A DNA stretch of 64,000 nt, from contig JAAZDW010000010.1 of the NCBI GenBank assembly GCA_012512595.1, positions 34,760-98,759 of the forward strand, in the 5' to 3' direction. Within the stretch, counting starts at the first letter, position 1; each line of letters starts with the position of its first letter. This document shows positions 20,753 to 31,150 of the stretch, piece after piece. Both the position numbers and the translations under genes were made by a program. This stretch comes from Erysipelothrix sp. Its GTDB lineage: Bacteria; Bacillota_I; Bacilli_A; Erysipelotrichales; Erysipelotrichaceae. A model generated the notes under the pieces. It was given only the letters and a program-made list of their open reading frames with translations. It ran no database searches and had not been told where the DNA came from.

Positions 20753-21420
20753 AAGTCAGAGAAATGCCAATTGAAGCAAGGCCAAGAGAAAAAGCTCTAA
20801 CTTATGGGCTTAAGGCGCTTACTGATTATGAATTAATTGCCTTAATTTTAAGAAGTGGTTATCAAGGAATGTCAGTTATTTCACTGGCGCAAGAAGTATT
20901 AAAAAGATTTCCCTTAGACAAATTAAATAATATTTCAATTGATGAATTAATGTCTATCAAAGGAATAAAAGAGGCTAAGGCCTTAGAACTTCTAGTTTGC
21001 TTTGAATTAAGTAAGCGTACAAGTTTATACATCGGTAAAAGAGAAGATGTCATTTCAAATCCAACCGCACTCTTGAATTTTATTAAATCAGAAATTGGTA
21101 GTCTTTCTAATGAACAATTTTTGGTAGTTTGTTTAAACACTAAAAATGTGATTATTAAGTATAAGGTTATGTTTGTTGGAACAGTAGATGTTACCGTTGT
21201 TCATCCACGCGATATATTTAAATTTGCAATTGAGAATAATGCGACACGAATAATTTGTGCACATAATCATCCGTCGGGTGATACTAGTCCATCAAAACAG
21301 GATCTTGATATAACAAAAGTCCTAAAAAAGACCGGGGAAATGGTTGGGATTCCACTTTTAGACCATGTGATTGTTTCAAATAGCCAAGTATACAGTATCT
21401 TGGGCTGTTTAAATCAATAA
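20749..21420 (+). CDS. radC: RadC family JAB-domain protein
   Basis: CAHNHPSGDTSPSKQDLDIT; SD AAAGGAGG then ATG 20749. Confidence 0.94.
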   Translation: MKVREMPIEARPREKALTYGLKALTDYELIALILRSGYQGMSVISLAQEVLKRFPLDKLNNISIDELMSIKGIKEAKALELLVCFELSKRTSLYIGKREDVISNPTALLNFIKSEIGSLSNEQFLVVCLNTKNVIIKYKVMFVGTVDVTVVHPRDIFKFAIENNATRIICAHNHPSGDTSPSKQDLDITKVLKKTGEMVGIPLLDHVIVSNSQVYSILGCLNQ

Positions 21421-21479
21421 GCTAGAATAACTATGGTGTATTAAGGCTAAATATTTGTTATAATGTTATAGGTGGTTGA

Positions 21480-22325
21480 ATGAAAAATTTGAGTTTGTTT
21501 CAAAGAATACTAATCTGGATTATGACAATCATTTTTGTCTTAACAATAATTTTTTCTGTTTTAAAAGTAGCGGTCGTAGATAAAATCAATCACGATGTTT
21601 TTAATATGGTGACGGCAATTCGTTATACATTTTTTGAAGAGCCAATAAAAAGTACTAACAAATGGATTAATGATACCCTAACTTTGCAAGAAATACGCCA
21701 AGAAAATGATAAATTAAAGGAAAACATAAGTTCGGTTGAAAGATATCAAACTGAAATCAATGAACTTAGAGTTCAAAACAATGAGCTCAAAGAACTTTTA
21801 GGATTTAAAGATGCCAATACTGGTTTGAATTTAAAAGCAGCTAAGGTTATTTTTAGGGACTTTGATCGTTGGAACAATGTCATTAAGATTAATTTGGGTA
21901 AAGTGGATAATGTAAAAGTCAATGATGCAGTAGTAGTTGCAAATGGGCTTATCGGCAGAATTGAAACTGTAGATGAAACATCATCAACAGTCAGACTTCT
22001 AATTTCTAATGATCGAGTTTCTAAGGTTGCAATTAAAATAATGACCGAAGACGACAAATTTGTTGAGGGTATAATTGACTCATACGATTCTGACACTAAA
22101 AAATTTAAACTTTCACTACTAGAAACTAGTGACAATATAAAAAAAGACCAGTATGTTTCAACTTCAGGCTCTGGAGGTACAATACCAAGTGGTATTTTGG
22201 TTGGTTACATCAGTTCCGTTGAAGCATCAGCAAGCGAATTGGCCGAGTCAATTTTGGTGACACCAAGTGCAGATTTTGAATCATTTGAAACTGTATTTGT
22301 GGTAGCTGGTGATTTAAATGAGTAG
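21480..22325 (+). CDS. mreC: Rod shape-determining protein MreC
   Basis: N-terminal TM, coiled coil and MreC beta domains; precedes mreD. Confidence 0.9.
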   Translation: MKNLSLFQRILIWIMTIIFVLTIIFSVLKVAVVDKINHDVFNMVTAIRYTFFEEPIKSTNKWINDTLTLQEIRQENDKLKENISSVERYQTEINELRVQNNELKELLGFKDANTGLNLKAAKVIFRDFDRWNNVIKINLGKVDNVKVNDAVVVANGLIGRIETVDETSSTVRLLISNDRVSKVAIKIMTEDDKFVEGIIDSYDSDTKKFKLSLLETSDNIKKDQYVSTSGSGGTIPSGILVGYISSVEASASELAESILVTPSADFESFETVFVVAGDLNE

Positions 22326-22854
22326 TTTTATATATTTGTTTACTGCCTTTGTTTTTGATGTTTATTTAGGAACTTTATTTGGAGGTAGCTTTGTCGGGTT
22401 AAACTTTTCGGCAAACTCAAATATAATGCTTATTACATTAATCTTAATTACGTATAAACAAGATCTAATAAAATCTATGCTTTTAGGTCTTGTAGTTGGA
22501 CTTGTTTTTGATGCATTTAATATTGATACAGTTTTTATGTTTGCGATAATTTACATGGTTACAACATGGGCTGTAAGTGCTTGGTCAACAAGAATTAACG
22601 ACACGTTTATTGAAATCTTTTTAGTGACACTGTCGGCAATATTTTTAAAAGAGTTTTTTGTCTACTTAGCCTATGTTTTTTTGAAGGGCTACCGCTTAAG
22701 TTTTGGAAGTTGGGGAGCATCACATTTATTTTTTACATTATTACTAGCTTTGCTTCCAACAGTTGTTGCTGTTTTATTTAAAATTAATTTGTTAGATAAA
22801 AACACACGGCAACAACAAAGAAATATGAAATGGGATAAAACCATTAAAAGATAG
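22318..22854 (+). CDS. mreD: Rod shape-determining protein MreD
   Basis: 178-aa polytopic membrane protein overlapping mreC. Confidence 0.82.
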   Translation: MSSFIYLFTAFVFDVYLGTLFGGSFVGLNFSANSNIMLITLILITYKQDLIKSMLLGLVVGLVFDAFNIDTVFMFAIIYMVTTWAVSAWSTRINDTFIEIFLVTLSAIFLKEFFVYLAYVFLKGYRLSFGSWGASHLFFTLLLALLPTVVAVLFKINLLDKNTRQQQRNMKWDKTIKR

Positions 22855-22885
22855 TTTATATTTTTTTAAATATGAAAGTGGTGAG

Positions 22886-24004
22886 ATGATGAATTTATTC
22901 AATAAAGCAAAAAATAATTTAAATAAAGAAGTTACCTTAGTTAGACTTCTTAAAATTGTTGCAATCCTTTTAATAATTTTTCTATTATCACAGACTTGGT
23001 CAACTTGGAAAGTTATATGGAATTATTTTATTAAGATTTTTAAACCGTTTATCATTGGTTTTTCAATTGCTTACGTTGTATCTCCACTTGTTGCATATTT
23101 AGAAAAAAAAGGTTTAAAAAGATCCTTGGCGATTGGACTAATTATTTTATTAGTTTTTTCTCTATTAACCTGGATCACAGTTAACTTACTTCCAATGTTT
23201 TATGATGAAGCTGGTAATTTTATTAATTCAATGAGCAATTCAGTAAACGTAATGTTTAAGTGGTATAAAGATAATTCAACAAATCCATCGGAAGTAATTG
23301 AAGGAATCGTTAATCAAGTTAATAATGCCTTTATGAGTTTTCAAAAAGGTTTTATAGATTTCATTGGCAAGTTTTTAACTAATTTTATTAGCGTATCGAT
23401 AAATGCCTTAACAACAATGTTGTTCTCATTTACTGTCGCGATTTATGTTTTAGCTGACTTTAAAAAAGTTAAAAGATCGATAAAGAAAGCTTCAAGTTCG
23501 ATTCATGAAAGTTTGCCAGTATACCTAGCTGGCATTGATAAGACTATGGGTACATACATTAGAGCAACTCTAGTATTGATGGTCATTTATTTCACTGAGT
23601 ATACATTGGCATTTTATTTTTTAGGTCATAAGGGTTTTTTAATGATTGGCGTCTTATACGTTTTAGCAACTTTAGTTCCTTATATTGGTGGAATGATTGT
23701 AACAGTTATCGGAATTTTGACAGGACTCACAATGCCTAAAACAAATTTAATCGCTTTAATTGTTATAATAGGTATAATGTCACAAATTGATGGCTATTTT
23801 ATTTCACCTTATGTTTATAAAAAAGGGGTTAAAGTTGAACCTTTGTGGTCACTTTTAGTTATCTTTATTGGTAGTGCCTTATTTGGTCCTGTCGGAATTA
23901 TGATATCTGTGCCAACATACATTTCAATTCGAGAAGTTATAAAGATATATAAGTCAAGAAACAATGAAATAATTGAGGAGATTTTAGATGAAGAAATTAT
24001 ATAA
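22886..24004 (+). CDS. AI-2E family transporter
   Basis: PFIIGFSIAYVVSPLVAYLEKKGLKRSLAI and LVPYIGGMIVTVIGILTGL. Confidence 0.9.
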   Translation: MMNLFNKAKNNLNKEVTLVRLLKIVAILLIIFLLSQTWSTWKVIWNYFIKIFKPFIIGFSIAYVVSPLVAYLEKKGLKRSLAIGLIILLVFSLLTWITVNLLPMFYDEAGNFINSMSNSVNVMFKWYKDNSTNPSEVIEGIVNQVNNAFMSFQKGFIDFIGKFLTNFISVSINALTTMLFSFTVAIYVLADFKKVKRSIKKASSSIHESLPVYLAGIDKTMGTYIRATLVLMVIYFTEYTLAFYFLGHKGFLMIGVLYVLATLVPYIGGMIVTVIGILTGLTMPKTNLIALIVIIGIMSQIDGYFISPYVYKKGVKVEPLWSLLVIFIGSALFGPVGIMISVPTYISIREVIKIYKSRNNEIIEEILDEEII

Positions 24005-25001
24005 AATATTGATGTTGTTGACTATGTCATCATTAGTTTTGGTTGGCTGCACTAGTAAAAAGATTAAAGTTGGTTACACTGTATATCCAGTCAAATTTTT
24101 ACTTGAAAAAATCGGCGGAGAAAAAGTTGAAACTGCTGCATTTTCAGATGAAACAATGGTTTTAAGGTCGCAGTTAGCTACTGATTACAAGGAAATTTTA
24201 AAAGATGCCGATGCATTATTTATAATGGGTGAACTAGAGCCTTATATGGACATTATAAACCAAGACATTGCTGATTTAAATCCAAAAATAATAGATCTCT
24301 CAGTTAAAAGTGGCGTGTTTGAGTTTACAAGATTTACTTCAGTGCTCATTGATAATCAAAAAGTTGATGTTAAAAGTAATTACTATGAAAATCCGATATT
24401 TGATTCCATTGATACATATGGTGGAGATCCTTATTTATGGCTTGATCCAATTACAATGACGAGTATGGCTAACCAAGTTCGAGATTATTTAGTTAGTCAT
24501 GACCCTGATAATACAGATTATTATAATAACAACTTTGATAAGCTCAAGATCGAACTCGCGTATTTAGATGCAAACTTTTTAGCCTTAAGAAATGAGGATA
24601 ATCTAAGATTTGCCACTATGACACCTTCGTTTGGGATTTGGCAAAATAATTATAACTTTTCAATATCACCAATTATTTTATCAAAGTATGGAGTTATTCC
24701 AACTCAACAACAACTTGAATTGATTAAGGTTCGTTTAATTAATGATGGAGTTAAATACTTAATTGTAGAAGAACAGATGGACCAAGACATTAAAGATTTG
24801 GCAGACTCTTTGTCGAAAGAATTAAATATTGAACAAGTTGTGTTAAGCAGCTTGTCATATCGCAGTAAAAATCAAATAGATCAAGAAATGAATTATATCC
24901 AAATTATGAATGAAAACTTAACAATATTGGAAAATTTACAAAAAGAAGGTGCTGAAGAAATGGAAAACCTTGAAGATACAGAAGAAGATACAACAGAGTA
25001 A
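23988..25001 (+). CDS. ZnuA-like metal ABC transporter substrate-binding lipoprotein, divergent
   Basis: Lipobox LVLVGC; FIMGELEPYMDII and DPYLWLDPITM resemble ZnuA-family motifs. Confidence 0.75.
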   Translation: MKKLYKILMLLTMSSLVLVGCTSKKIKVGYTVYPVKFLLEKIGGEKVETAAFSDETMVLRSQLATDYKEILKDADALFIMGELEPYMDIINQDIADLNPKIIDLSVKSGVFEFTRFTSVLIDNQKVDVKSNYYENPIFDSIDTYGGDPYLWLDPITMTSMANQVRDYLVSHDPDNTDYYNNNFDKLKIELAYLDANFLALRNEDNLRFATMTPSFGIWQNNYNFSISPIILSKYGVIPTQQQLELIKVRLINDGVKYLIVEEQMDQDIKDLADSLSKELNIEQVVLSSLSYRSKNQIDQEMNYIQIMNENLTILENLQKEGAEEMENLEDTEEDTTE

Positions 25002-25020
25002 TATTTATATTACTCTTTTA
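24996..25020 (+). terminator. Weak A/T-rich hairpin, possible terminator
   Basis: AGAGTAATATTTATATTACTCTTTT. Confidence 0.5.
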
Positions 25021-25041
25021 TAAATAGGAGGCAGATAGTAA

Positions 25042-27588
25042 GTGGAAAAATTTTTATTAGTTGATGGTAACTCGTTATTATTTAGAGCATATTATGCTAC
25101 GGCATTTAGAAATGTATTACAAACATCTTATGGAAAGTATACAAATGCGATTGTTTCATTTAATAATATGATGATAAATGTAATAGATGATATAAAACCA
25201 GATTATATTTTAGTAGCCTTTGATACAAAGGACAAAACGTTTAGACATGACATGTTTGAAGAATATAAAGGACATCGTTCGCCCGCACCGATGGAACTTG
25301 TGGAACAATTTGAAACAACACGTGAACTTTTGGATGCAATGAATATTAGTCGTTATGAATTAAGTGGTTATGAAGCTGATGATATAATTGGAAGTTTATC
25401 AAAAAAATATGAAGATAAAGAAATGATTATCTTAACAAGTGATCAAGACATGTTGCAGTTGGTAGATGACAATACCACATTGTTATTAATGAAAAAGGGT
25501 GTATCTGATATTCATGAAATAACAATGGAGAATTTTGTAAAAGAATATGAAATTGAACCAAGACAGGTAATAGATTTAAAGGCAATGATGGGCGATTCCG
25601 CCGATAACATTCCAGGGATACCAGGGATTGGTCAAAAAACGGGTTTAAAATTGATCCATGAATTTGACACCTTAGAAAATCTTTTAGCTAACACAGATAA
25701 ATTAACCGGCAAACGTAAAGAAAATGTTGAAAACAACATCGAAATTGCCAAGCTATCAAAGATATTATCAACAATAAAAACTGATATGAACATCGATATT
25801 GACTTAAATGACTTTAAACTTAATATAGACTATAATTCTTTATACATGTTTTATCAACAATATGAAATGAATCGCCAAGCTAATGCTATTAAAGATAAAT
25901 TAGATGGTGAAAGTGAGGTTGCAAATTTTAAGATTAAAAAAGTTGAAAAAATTAGTGACAAATATTTAGTTGACAACACATTTTTATGGGTAGAGACAAG
26001 CGGCGACTATCAAAACGCAATCTTAGAAAAACTTGTACTAACAGATGGTAAAACTGTCGAAATTATAAATAGAGAAAACTTTTTAGAAGACCAACCATTA
26101 CAAACATGGTTAAAATCTGATAGTAAAAAGTCTGTTTATGATGCAAAGTTTTTATACCATTTGTTTAATAGAGAAAATTTACAAATTAATGGGATTAGTG
26201 AAGATATAATGGTTGCTGCTTTTTTAGTTGATAGTGCAACGACTAATTGGATTAGTTTTTTAAATAAATATGGTGGAACTCAATGTGATATTCAAAGTAA
26301 AGCAGATGTCGAAATTGATGTTATTGCAAGTAAAGCCTTTGACTTAATGAGTGTAAAAGCTGAGATAATAAAGGAAATCAAAGCTAAAGATATGGAATAT
26401 CTTTACTATGATGTTGAGCTACCCTTAACAAGAGTCTTATTTCAAATGGAAAATGAAGGGATAAAAGTTGATAAGGAGATTATTGTCGCGATCGCTGACA
26501 AAACAGCTAAAATTATAGAAGAAGTATCCAATGAAATCTATGGCTATGCCAATAAAGAGTTCAATATTAATTCACCAAAACAGTTATCAGAAGTGTTGTT
26601 TGATGAACTAGGCTTACCGCAAGTAAAAAAGCGTTCAACTGCGATTGACATTTTAGAAAAACTTTCAGGACAACACCCAATTATTGATGCCATTATTAAA
26701 CAGCGAAAATATCAAAAACTATTTTCAACTTATGCTGATGGACTTCAAAAGTATATTAGTCCAGAGGGGCGAATTCATACAATTTATCACCAAACAACAA
26801 CTCAAACCGGACGTCTATCATCAACAGACCCAAATTTACAAAATATTTCGGTTAGAGATGAAGAAGGGCGTGAAATCAGAAAAGCCTTTGTAGCTGATGA
26901 AAATAGTGTTCTGATGGCATATGACTATTCTCAAATTGAACTGAGAATCTTAGCTCATATGGCAAAAGAGAAAAAATTAATTGAAGCTTTTAATGCAGGT
27001 GTTGATATTCACGCACAGACAGCAAAGGATGTCTTTGATTTAAATGAAGTTGAAGGTGAAGATCGCAATAAGGCAAAGGCTGTAAACTTTGGAATAATTT
27101 ATGGTATTAGTGACTTTGGCCTTTCGGAACAATTACATATTCCAATTTCTGAAGCAAAAGATTATATTGAAAAGTACTTTGAGACATATCCTGGCATCAA
27201 AAAATATATGGATGAAACAGTAGAGTTTTGTAAAAAAGAGGGTTATGTTAAAACCCTAATTAATCGTCGTCGAGAAATTTTAGAAATTAACAGTTCTAAC
27301 TACATGGTTCGCGAGTTTGGTAAAAGAGCAGCAATGAATGCTCCAATTCAAGGTAGCGCTGCCGATTTAATTAAAATTGCGATGGTTAGAATTGATAAAC
27401 GAATAAAAGCTGAAAAGCTAACATCAAAAATGTTACTCCAAGTCCATGACGAACTGATATTTAATGTCTTAGAAGGGGAGATAGAAGTTATGCAAAAAAT
27501 AATTCAAGAAGAAATGAATAGTTCGATGCAACTAGATGTCCCTTTACAATCAGATGGATCGATTTCCAAAGATTGGTATGGTCTTTAG
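25042..27588 (+). CDS. polA: DNA polymerase I
   Basis: 5' nuclease domain, polymerase motifs DYSQIELRILAH, KAKAVNFGIIYGIS, QVHDEL; GTG start. Confidence 0.95.
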   Translation: MEKFLLVDGNSLLFRAYYATAFRNVLQTSYGKYTNAIVSFNNMMINVIDDIKPDYILVAFDTKDKTFRHDMFEEYKGHRSPAPMELVEQFETTRELLDAMNISRYELSGYEADDIIGSLSKKYEDKEMIILTSDQDMLQLVDDNTTLLLMKKGVSDIHEITMENFVKEYEIEPRQVIDLKAMMGDSADNIPGIPGIGQKTGLKLIHEFDTLENLLANTDKLTGKRKENVENNIEIAKLSKILSTIKTDMNIDIDLNDFKLNIDYNSLYMFYQQYEMNRQANAIKDKLDGESEVANFKIKKVEKISDKYLVDNTFLWVETSGDYQNAILEKLVLTDGKTVEIINRENFLEDQPLQTWLKSDSKKSVYDAKFLYHLFNRENLQINGISEDIMVAAFLVDSATTNWISFLNKYGGTQCDIQSKADVEIDVIASKAFDLMSVKAEIIKEIKAKDMEYLYYDVELPLTRVLFQMENEGIKVDKEIIVAIADKTAKIIEEVSNEIYGYANKEFNINSPKQLSEVLFDELGLPQVKKRSTAIDILEKLSGQHPIIDAIIKQRKYQKLFSTYADGLQKYISPEGRIHTIYHQTTTQTGRLSSTDPNLQNISVRDEEGREIRKAFVADENSVLMAYDYSQIELRILAHMAKEKKLIEAFNAGVDIHAQTAKDVFDLNEVEGEDRNKAKAVNFGIIYGISDFGLSEQLHIPISEAKDYIEKYFETYPGIKKYMDETVEFCKKEGYVKTLINRRREILEINSSNYMVREFGKRAAMNAPIQGSAADLIKIAMVRIDKRIKAEKLTSKMLLQVHDELIFNVLEGEIEVMQKIIQEEMNSSMQLDVPLQSDGSISKDWYGL

Positions 27589-27589
27589 A

Positions 27590-28411
27590 ATGCCAGAGTT
27601 ACCAGAAGTAGAAACGGTCGTTAGGACTCTTAAAAAATTAGTTTTAAACAAAGAAATTGAAAGCGTTGATGTTTATTGGGATAATATTATAGCCACACCC
27701 CAATTAGAAGCTTTTAAACAAGCAGTTATTGGTCAAAAGATTATTGATATAAGTCGCCGCGGCAAATATATTATATTTAATTTAACATCAAAAACTTTAA
27801 TCTCACATTTAAGGATGGAAGGTAAGTACTTTGTTTATGATAATGATGTAAAAAAAGACAAACACAGCCATGTAATTTTTAAATTTAGTGATAATGGGCA
27901 GCTCCATTATAATGACACTAGAAAATTTGGTAAAATGTACTTGTATGATGAAAGCGAAGCCTTAAAAATTTTAGCCAATGTAGGTTTAGAGCCATGGGAC
28001 AAAAACCTTAAAGCAACTTACCTAAAAAGAAAGGCTAAAAATAGAAGAATTACAATTAAACAATTTTTGTTAGATCAAAGTGTAATTTCCGGAATTGGAA
28101 ATATATATGTTAATGAAATACTATTTTTGACAAATTTGCATCCAGAGACCATTGTTAATACAATCTCAACACTTAAATTTAACCAAATTATAACAACAAC
28201 ACAAGCTGTTTTACAAGAAGCAATTGACCAAGGCGGAACAACAATTAGAAGTTATACATCCTCACTTGGTGTGAGTGGACTTTTTCAACAAAGTCTAAAT
28301 GTTCACAATTTAGCCGGAAGTCCATGTCCAGTTTGTAGTAGTGAAATTATTAAAATAACTGTAGCCCAAAGGGGGACCTACTTATGTCCAAGTTGTCAAA
28401 GAAAAAAATAG
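27590..28411 (+). CDS. mutM: Formamidopyrimidine-DNA glycosylase
   Basis: MPELPEVETVVRTL, C-terminal CPVCSSEIIKITVAQRGTYLCPSCQ zinc finger. Confidence 0.95.
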   Translation: MPELPEVETVVRTLKKLVLNKEIESVDVYWDNIIATPQLEAFKQAVIGQKIIDISRRGKYIIFNLTSKTLISHLRMEGKYFVYDNDVKKDKHSHVIFKFSDNGQLHYNDTRKFGKMYLYDESEALKILANVGLEPWDKNLKATYLKRKAKNRRITIKQFLLDQSVISGIGNIYVNEILFLTNLHPETIVNTISTLKFNQIITTTQAVLQEAIDQGGTTIRSYTSSLGVSGLFQQSLNVHNLAGSPCPVCSSEIIKITVAQRGTYLCPSCQRKK

Positions 28412-28971
28412 GTATTACTGGAACGATTGGCTCTGGAAAAAGTAGTGTGACAAAATTAATCTCAAAATATCATAAAACATTAAGTGCAGACGAAATTGTC
28501 GCCAAGCTTTATCAAGATAAAACCATAGTGAAAAGAGTAAATAAGGAAATATTGAATTCAGTAAGCGATGTCTTAAATAAGCAACAGTTGAGTGAAGCAA
28601 TTTTTACTAACAAAGATTTAAAAATAAAGTTAGAACAAATGATTCACCCTTTAGTAAAAGCGGAAGTCAAAAATTGGTTAGACACAAATTATGGGCTGTT
28701 GTTTGTTGAGGTGCCACTTTTGTATGAAGCTAATTTTCAAGATTTATTTGATTTAGTAATTGTGGTTGTGGCTGATCAAGATAAAATAATTAAACGTTTA
28801 TCTAAAACTCGTGGCTATAGTGTAAAAGCTGCAAAACAAAGGATAGAAAATCAGCTATCAGTGGAAAAAAAGCTTGAAAAGGCAGATATTTGCTTAAGTA
28901 ATAATGGGAGTTATCAAGATCTTGTAGAAAAAGTTATCGAATTATTAAAAACATTAGAAGTGGGTGATTAA
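28384..28971 (+). CDS. coaE: Dephospho-CoA kinase
   Basis: GITGTIGSGKSSVTKLI, EVPLLYEANF. Confidence 0.93.
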   Translation: MSKLSKKKIGITGTIGSGKSSVTKLISKYHKTLSADEIVAKLYQDKTIVKRVNKEILNSVSDVLNKQQLSEAIFTNKDLKIKLEQMIHPLVKAEVKNWLDTNYGLLFVEVPLLYEANFQDLFDLVIVVVADQDKIIKRLSKTRGYSVKAAKQRIENQLSVEKKLEKADICLSNNGSYQDLVEKVIELLKTLEVGD

Positions 28972-30141
28972 GTGGCTATCTATGGAAAAGACCAATATGA
29001 AGTTGAAAATAACGTGGTTTTATGTGAGCGTGGTCTAGAAGCGTTAGTTTTACTCTATCAACCAATAATTAGTGCAAATGCTATATCCTTATATTTAACA
29101 TTTAACAAAATGGCTCGTCATACTAATTATTCTGCGCTTTGTTTATATACTGGTTTAGATATTGAAGTTTTAGAACATGCGATCATTATGTTAGAGCGTT
29201 ATCGTTTAATTAAGACATACAAAAACAATGAAGAGAATCATTACTTACATGTTTTAAATCCGCCAATTCTACCAAACGAGTTTTTATCACATTATGTCTA
29301 TGGTCTTGAATTAAGAAAGAATATTGGCAATCACAACTTTAATCTTTTAAATGATGCTTATCGAAGTAATCATATTGATAAAAATAACTATGTCGAAATA
29401 ACTGAAAAAAAGGTTTTTAACATTAATCAGTTTAATGAAAACGACTTACAAGATGTTTTAAAAAATAAAAATAATGTAATTGTCTTACCAACTCAATTTA
29501 ATTATGATCTTTTTTTGAACGATGCAACTAATTTACAATTTCCACATATATTAAGAACAAAGGAAAACTTAAACTTAATTGGTGAATTGGCGCTTTTATA
29601 CGGAATTAGTGAAGAGCGGATGCAAACATTAGTTTATCGCTCAATCGACTTTAAAAATCAAGTATTTGAAACAAACAAACTAGTTGAACGAGTAAGAAGA
29701 GAAAAAGTTGTTGTTGATGAGTCAATAAATAAATATGATTTACCGCCAGTTGCCTACTTACAAATGTTACAAAATGGCGCTGCGGTCAGTACATACAATA
29801 AAAAACTATTAGAAGAGCTTGTTAATGAGATGTTATTAAAGCCCGAGGTTGTTAATCGACTTATTGAGTTTGTTATGGAAACTCAAAACAATCGTCTAGT
29901 CAGAAATTATATTCTTCAAGTTGCAACAACTTGGAAAACCTATGATATAAGAAGTTTAGATCAAGCAAATGAACTAATTAAAAAAACAAGTAGTAAAACA
30001 AATAGAAAGAAAAAAGTGCCTGTTGTCAAAAGAGTTAATGAAACTACAGTAAAAGAAAAAGAGTATAGTGAAGAAGAAAAACAAGAAATTGAAGATAGAA
30101 TAAGAAGGTTTGGTGAAAAATATGGAACGTCTAAAAATTAA
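28972..30141 (+). CDS. dnaB: Replication initiation/membrane attachment protein DnaB (DnaB/DnaD superfamily)
   Basis: N-terminal LYQPIISANAISLYLTF; followed by dnaI; GTG start. Confidence 0.85.
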   Translation: MAIYGKDQYEVENNVVLCERGLEALVLLYQPIISANAISLYLTFNKMARHTNYSALCLYTGLDIEVLEHAIIMLERYRLIKTYKNNEENHYLHVLNPPILPNEFLSHYVYGLELRKNIGNHNFNLLNDAYRSNHIDKNNYVEITEKKVFNINQFNENDLQDVLKNKNNVIVLPTQFNYDLFLNDATNLQFPHILRTKENLNLIGELALLYGISEERMQTLVYRSIDFKNQVFETNKLVERVRREKVVVDESINKYDLPPVAYLQMLQNGAAVSTYNKKLLEELVNEMLLKPEVVNRLIEFVMETQNNRLVRNYILQVATTWKTYDIRSLDQANELIKKTSSKTNRKKKVPVVKRVNETTVKEKEYSEEEKQEIEDRIRRFGEKYGTSKN

Positions 30142-31051
30142 TGTAAATATTAGTGATGAAATTCAACAAAACCGCGAAAAACTACTCAAGGAGTTAGCTA
30201 AAGATAAAAGAGTTATTAAATTTTTAAAAGATAATAACTTAGATGAGAAGTTTTTAGGTGCTAATGTCCAAAAATTTAAAGATTGGATTGTTGGCTTAGA
30301 TGAATGTGAAGTCTGTACTGGCTTAGATACTTGTGTAAAAAGTGTAAAAGGACATTATTTTGACTTAGTCTATGACGGTATCTTACAAAAAACTTTAAAA
30401 CCTTGTCGCTATCAAAAAGAGTTAAATATAAAAACTAAATATTTAGAAAATTATTTAGTCCGTGATTTCCCTGACGACTTAATTAATATTAGTTTAAGTA
30501 GTATCGACTTTGAAAATGATCCGATGGAATATTTAGAAGTAGTTACCAAGGTATCTGAATATATCGACAAGCCTAAAGGACCAGGTTATTACATTTATGG
30601 TGATGTAGGGGTTGGAAAGACTTATCTAACAACAGCTATTACAAATGAGTTAGCAAAAAAGAATAAAAAGATTGCCTATGTTCATGTGCCTACTTTAGCA
30701 AGTACTTTAAGAGGTTTAATTTCGGAAAGAATTTCTTTAGATGGAATATTGTATAAGCTTAAAAATGTTGATGTATTAGTAATGGATGACATTGGAGCTG
30801 AAAGTGTAACTAATTGGTTTAGGGATGAAATTCTTTTATCAATTTTAAATTATCGGATGGAAGCAAATAAAACTTGTTTCTACACAAGTAATTTAGATTT
30901 AGATGAACTTAGCAACCACTACATGTATAATAACAAAAATGAATACAATAAGTTAGCGGCAATTAGACTTTTAGAAAGAGTTAGAATGACTAGTGTACCA
31001 ATAAGTTTGATTGGTAAAAACCGGAGACACATAATTTCTAAAGGACAGTAA
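30122..31051 (+). CDS. dnaI: Primosomal helicase loader DnaI
   Basis: YIYGDVGVGKTYLTTAITNELAKK, VLVMDDIGAESVTNW. Confidence 0.93.
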   Translation: MERLKINVNISDEIQQNREKLLKELAKDKRVIKFLKDNNLDEKFLGANVQKFKDWIVGLDECEVCTGLDTCVKSVKGHYFDLVYDGILQKTLKPCRYQKELNIKTKYLENYLVRDFPDDLINISLSSIDFENDPMEYLEVVTKVSEYIDKPKGPGYYIYGDVGVGKTYLTTAITNELAKKNKKIAYVHVPTLASTLRGLISERISLDGILYKLKNVDVLVMDDIGAESVTNWFRDEILLSILNYRMEANKTCFYTSNLDLDELSNHYMYNNKNEYNKLAAIRLLERVRMTSVPISLIGKNRRHIISKGQ

Positions 31052-31120
31052 ATAACTAAAAAAATTATTGATTGTATCAAGGGAAACACAGCAATAACTG
31101 TGTACTTATCACGGTTATTT

Positions 31121-31129
31121 TGATATAAT
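31121..31129 (+). promoter_or_regulatory. Extended -10 promoter element of pfkA
   Basis: TGATATAAT (TGnTATAAT), 22 nt before ATG 31151. Confidence 0.65.
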
Positions 31130-31150
31130 AATCAAGATGGAGGCAAGTTT

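Noticed and set aside
25042-27588. PolI with a seemingly degenerate 3'-5' exonuclease region as a novelty
   Set aside because: Inactive proofreading domains are common in Bacillus-type PolI.
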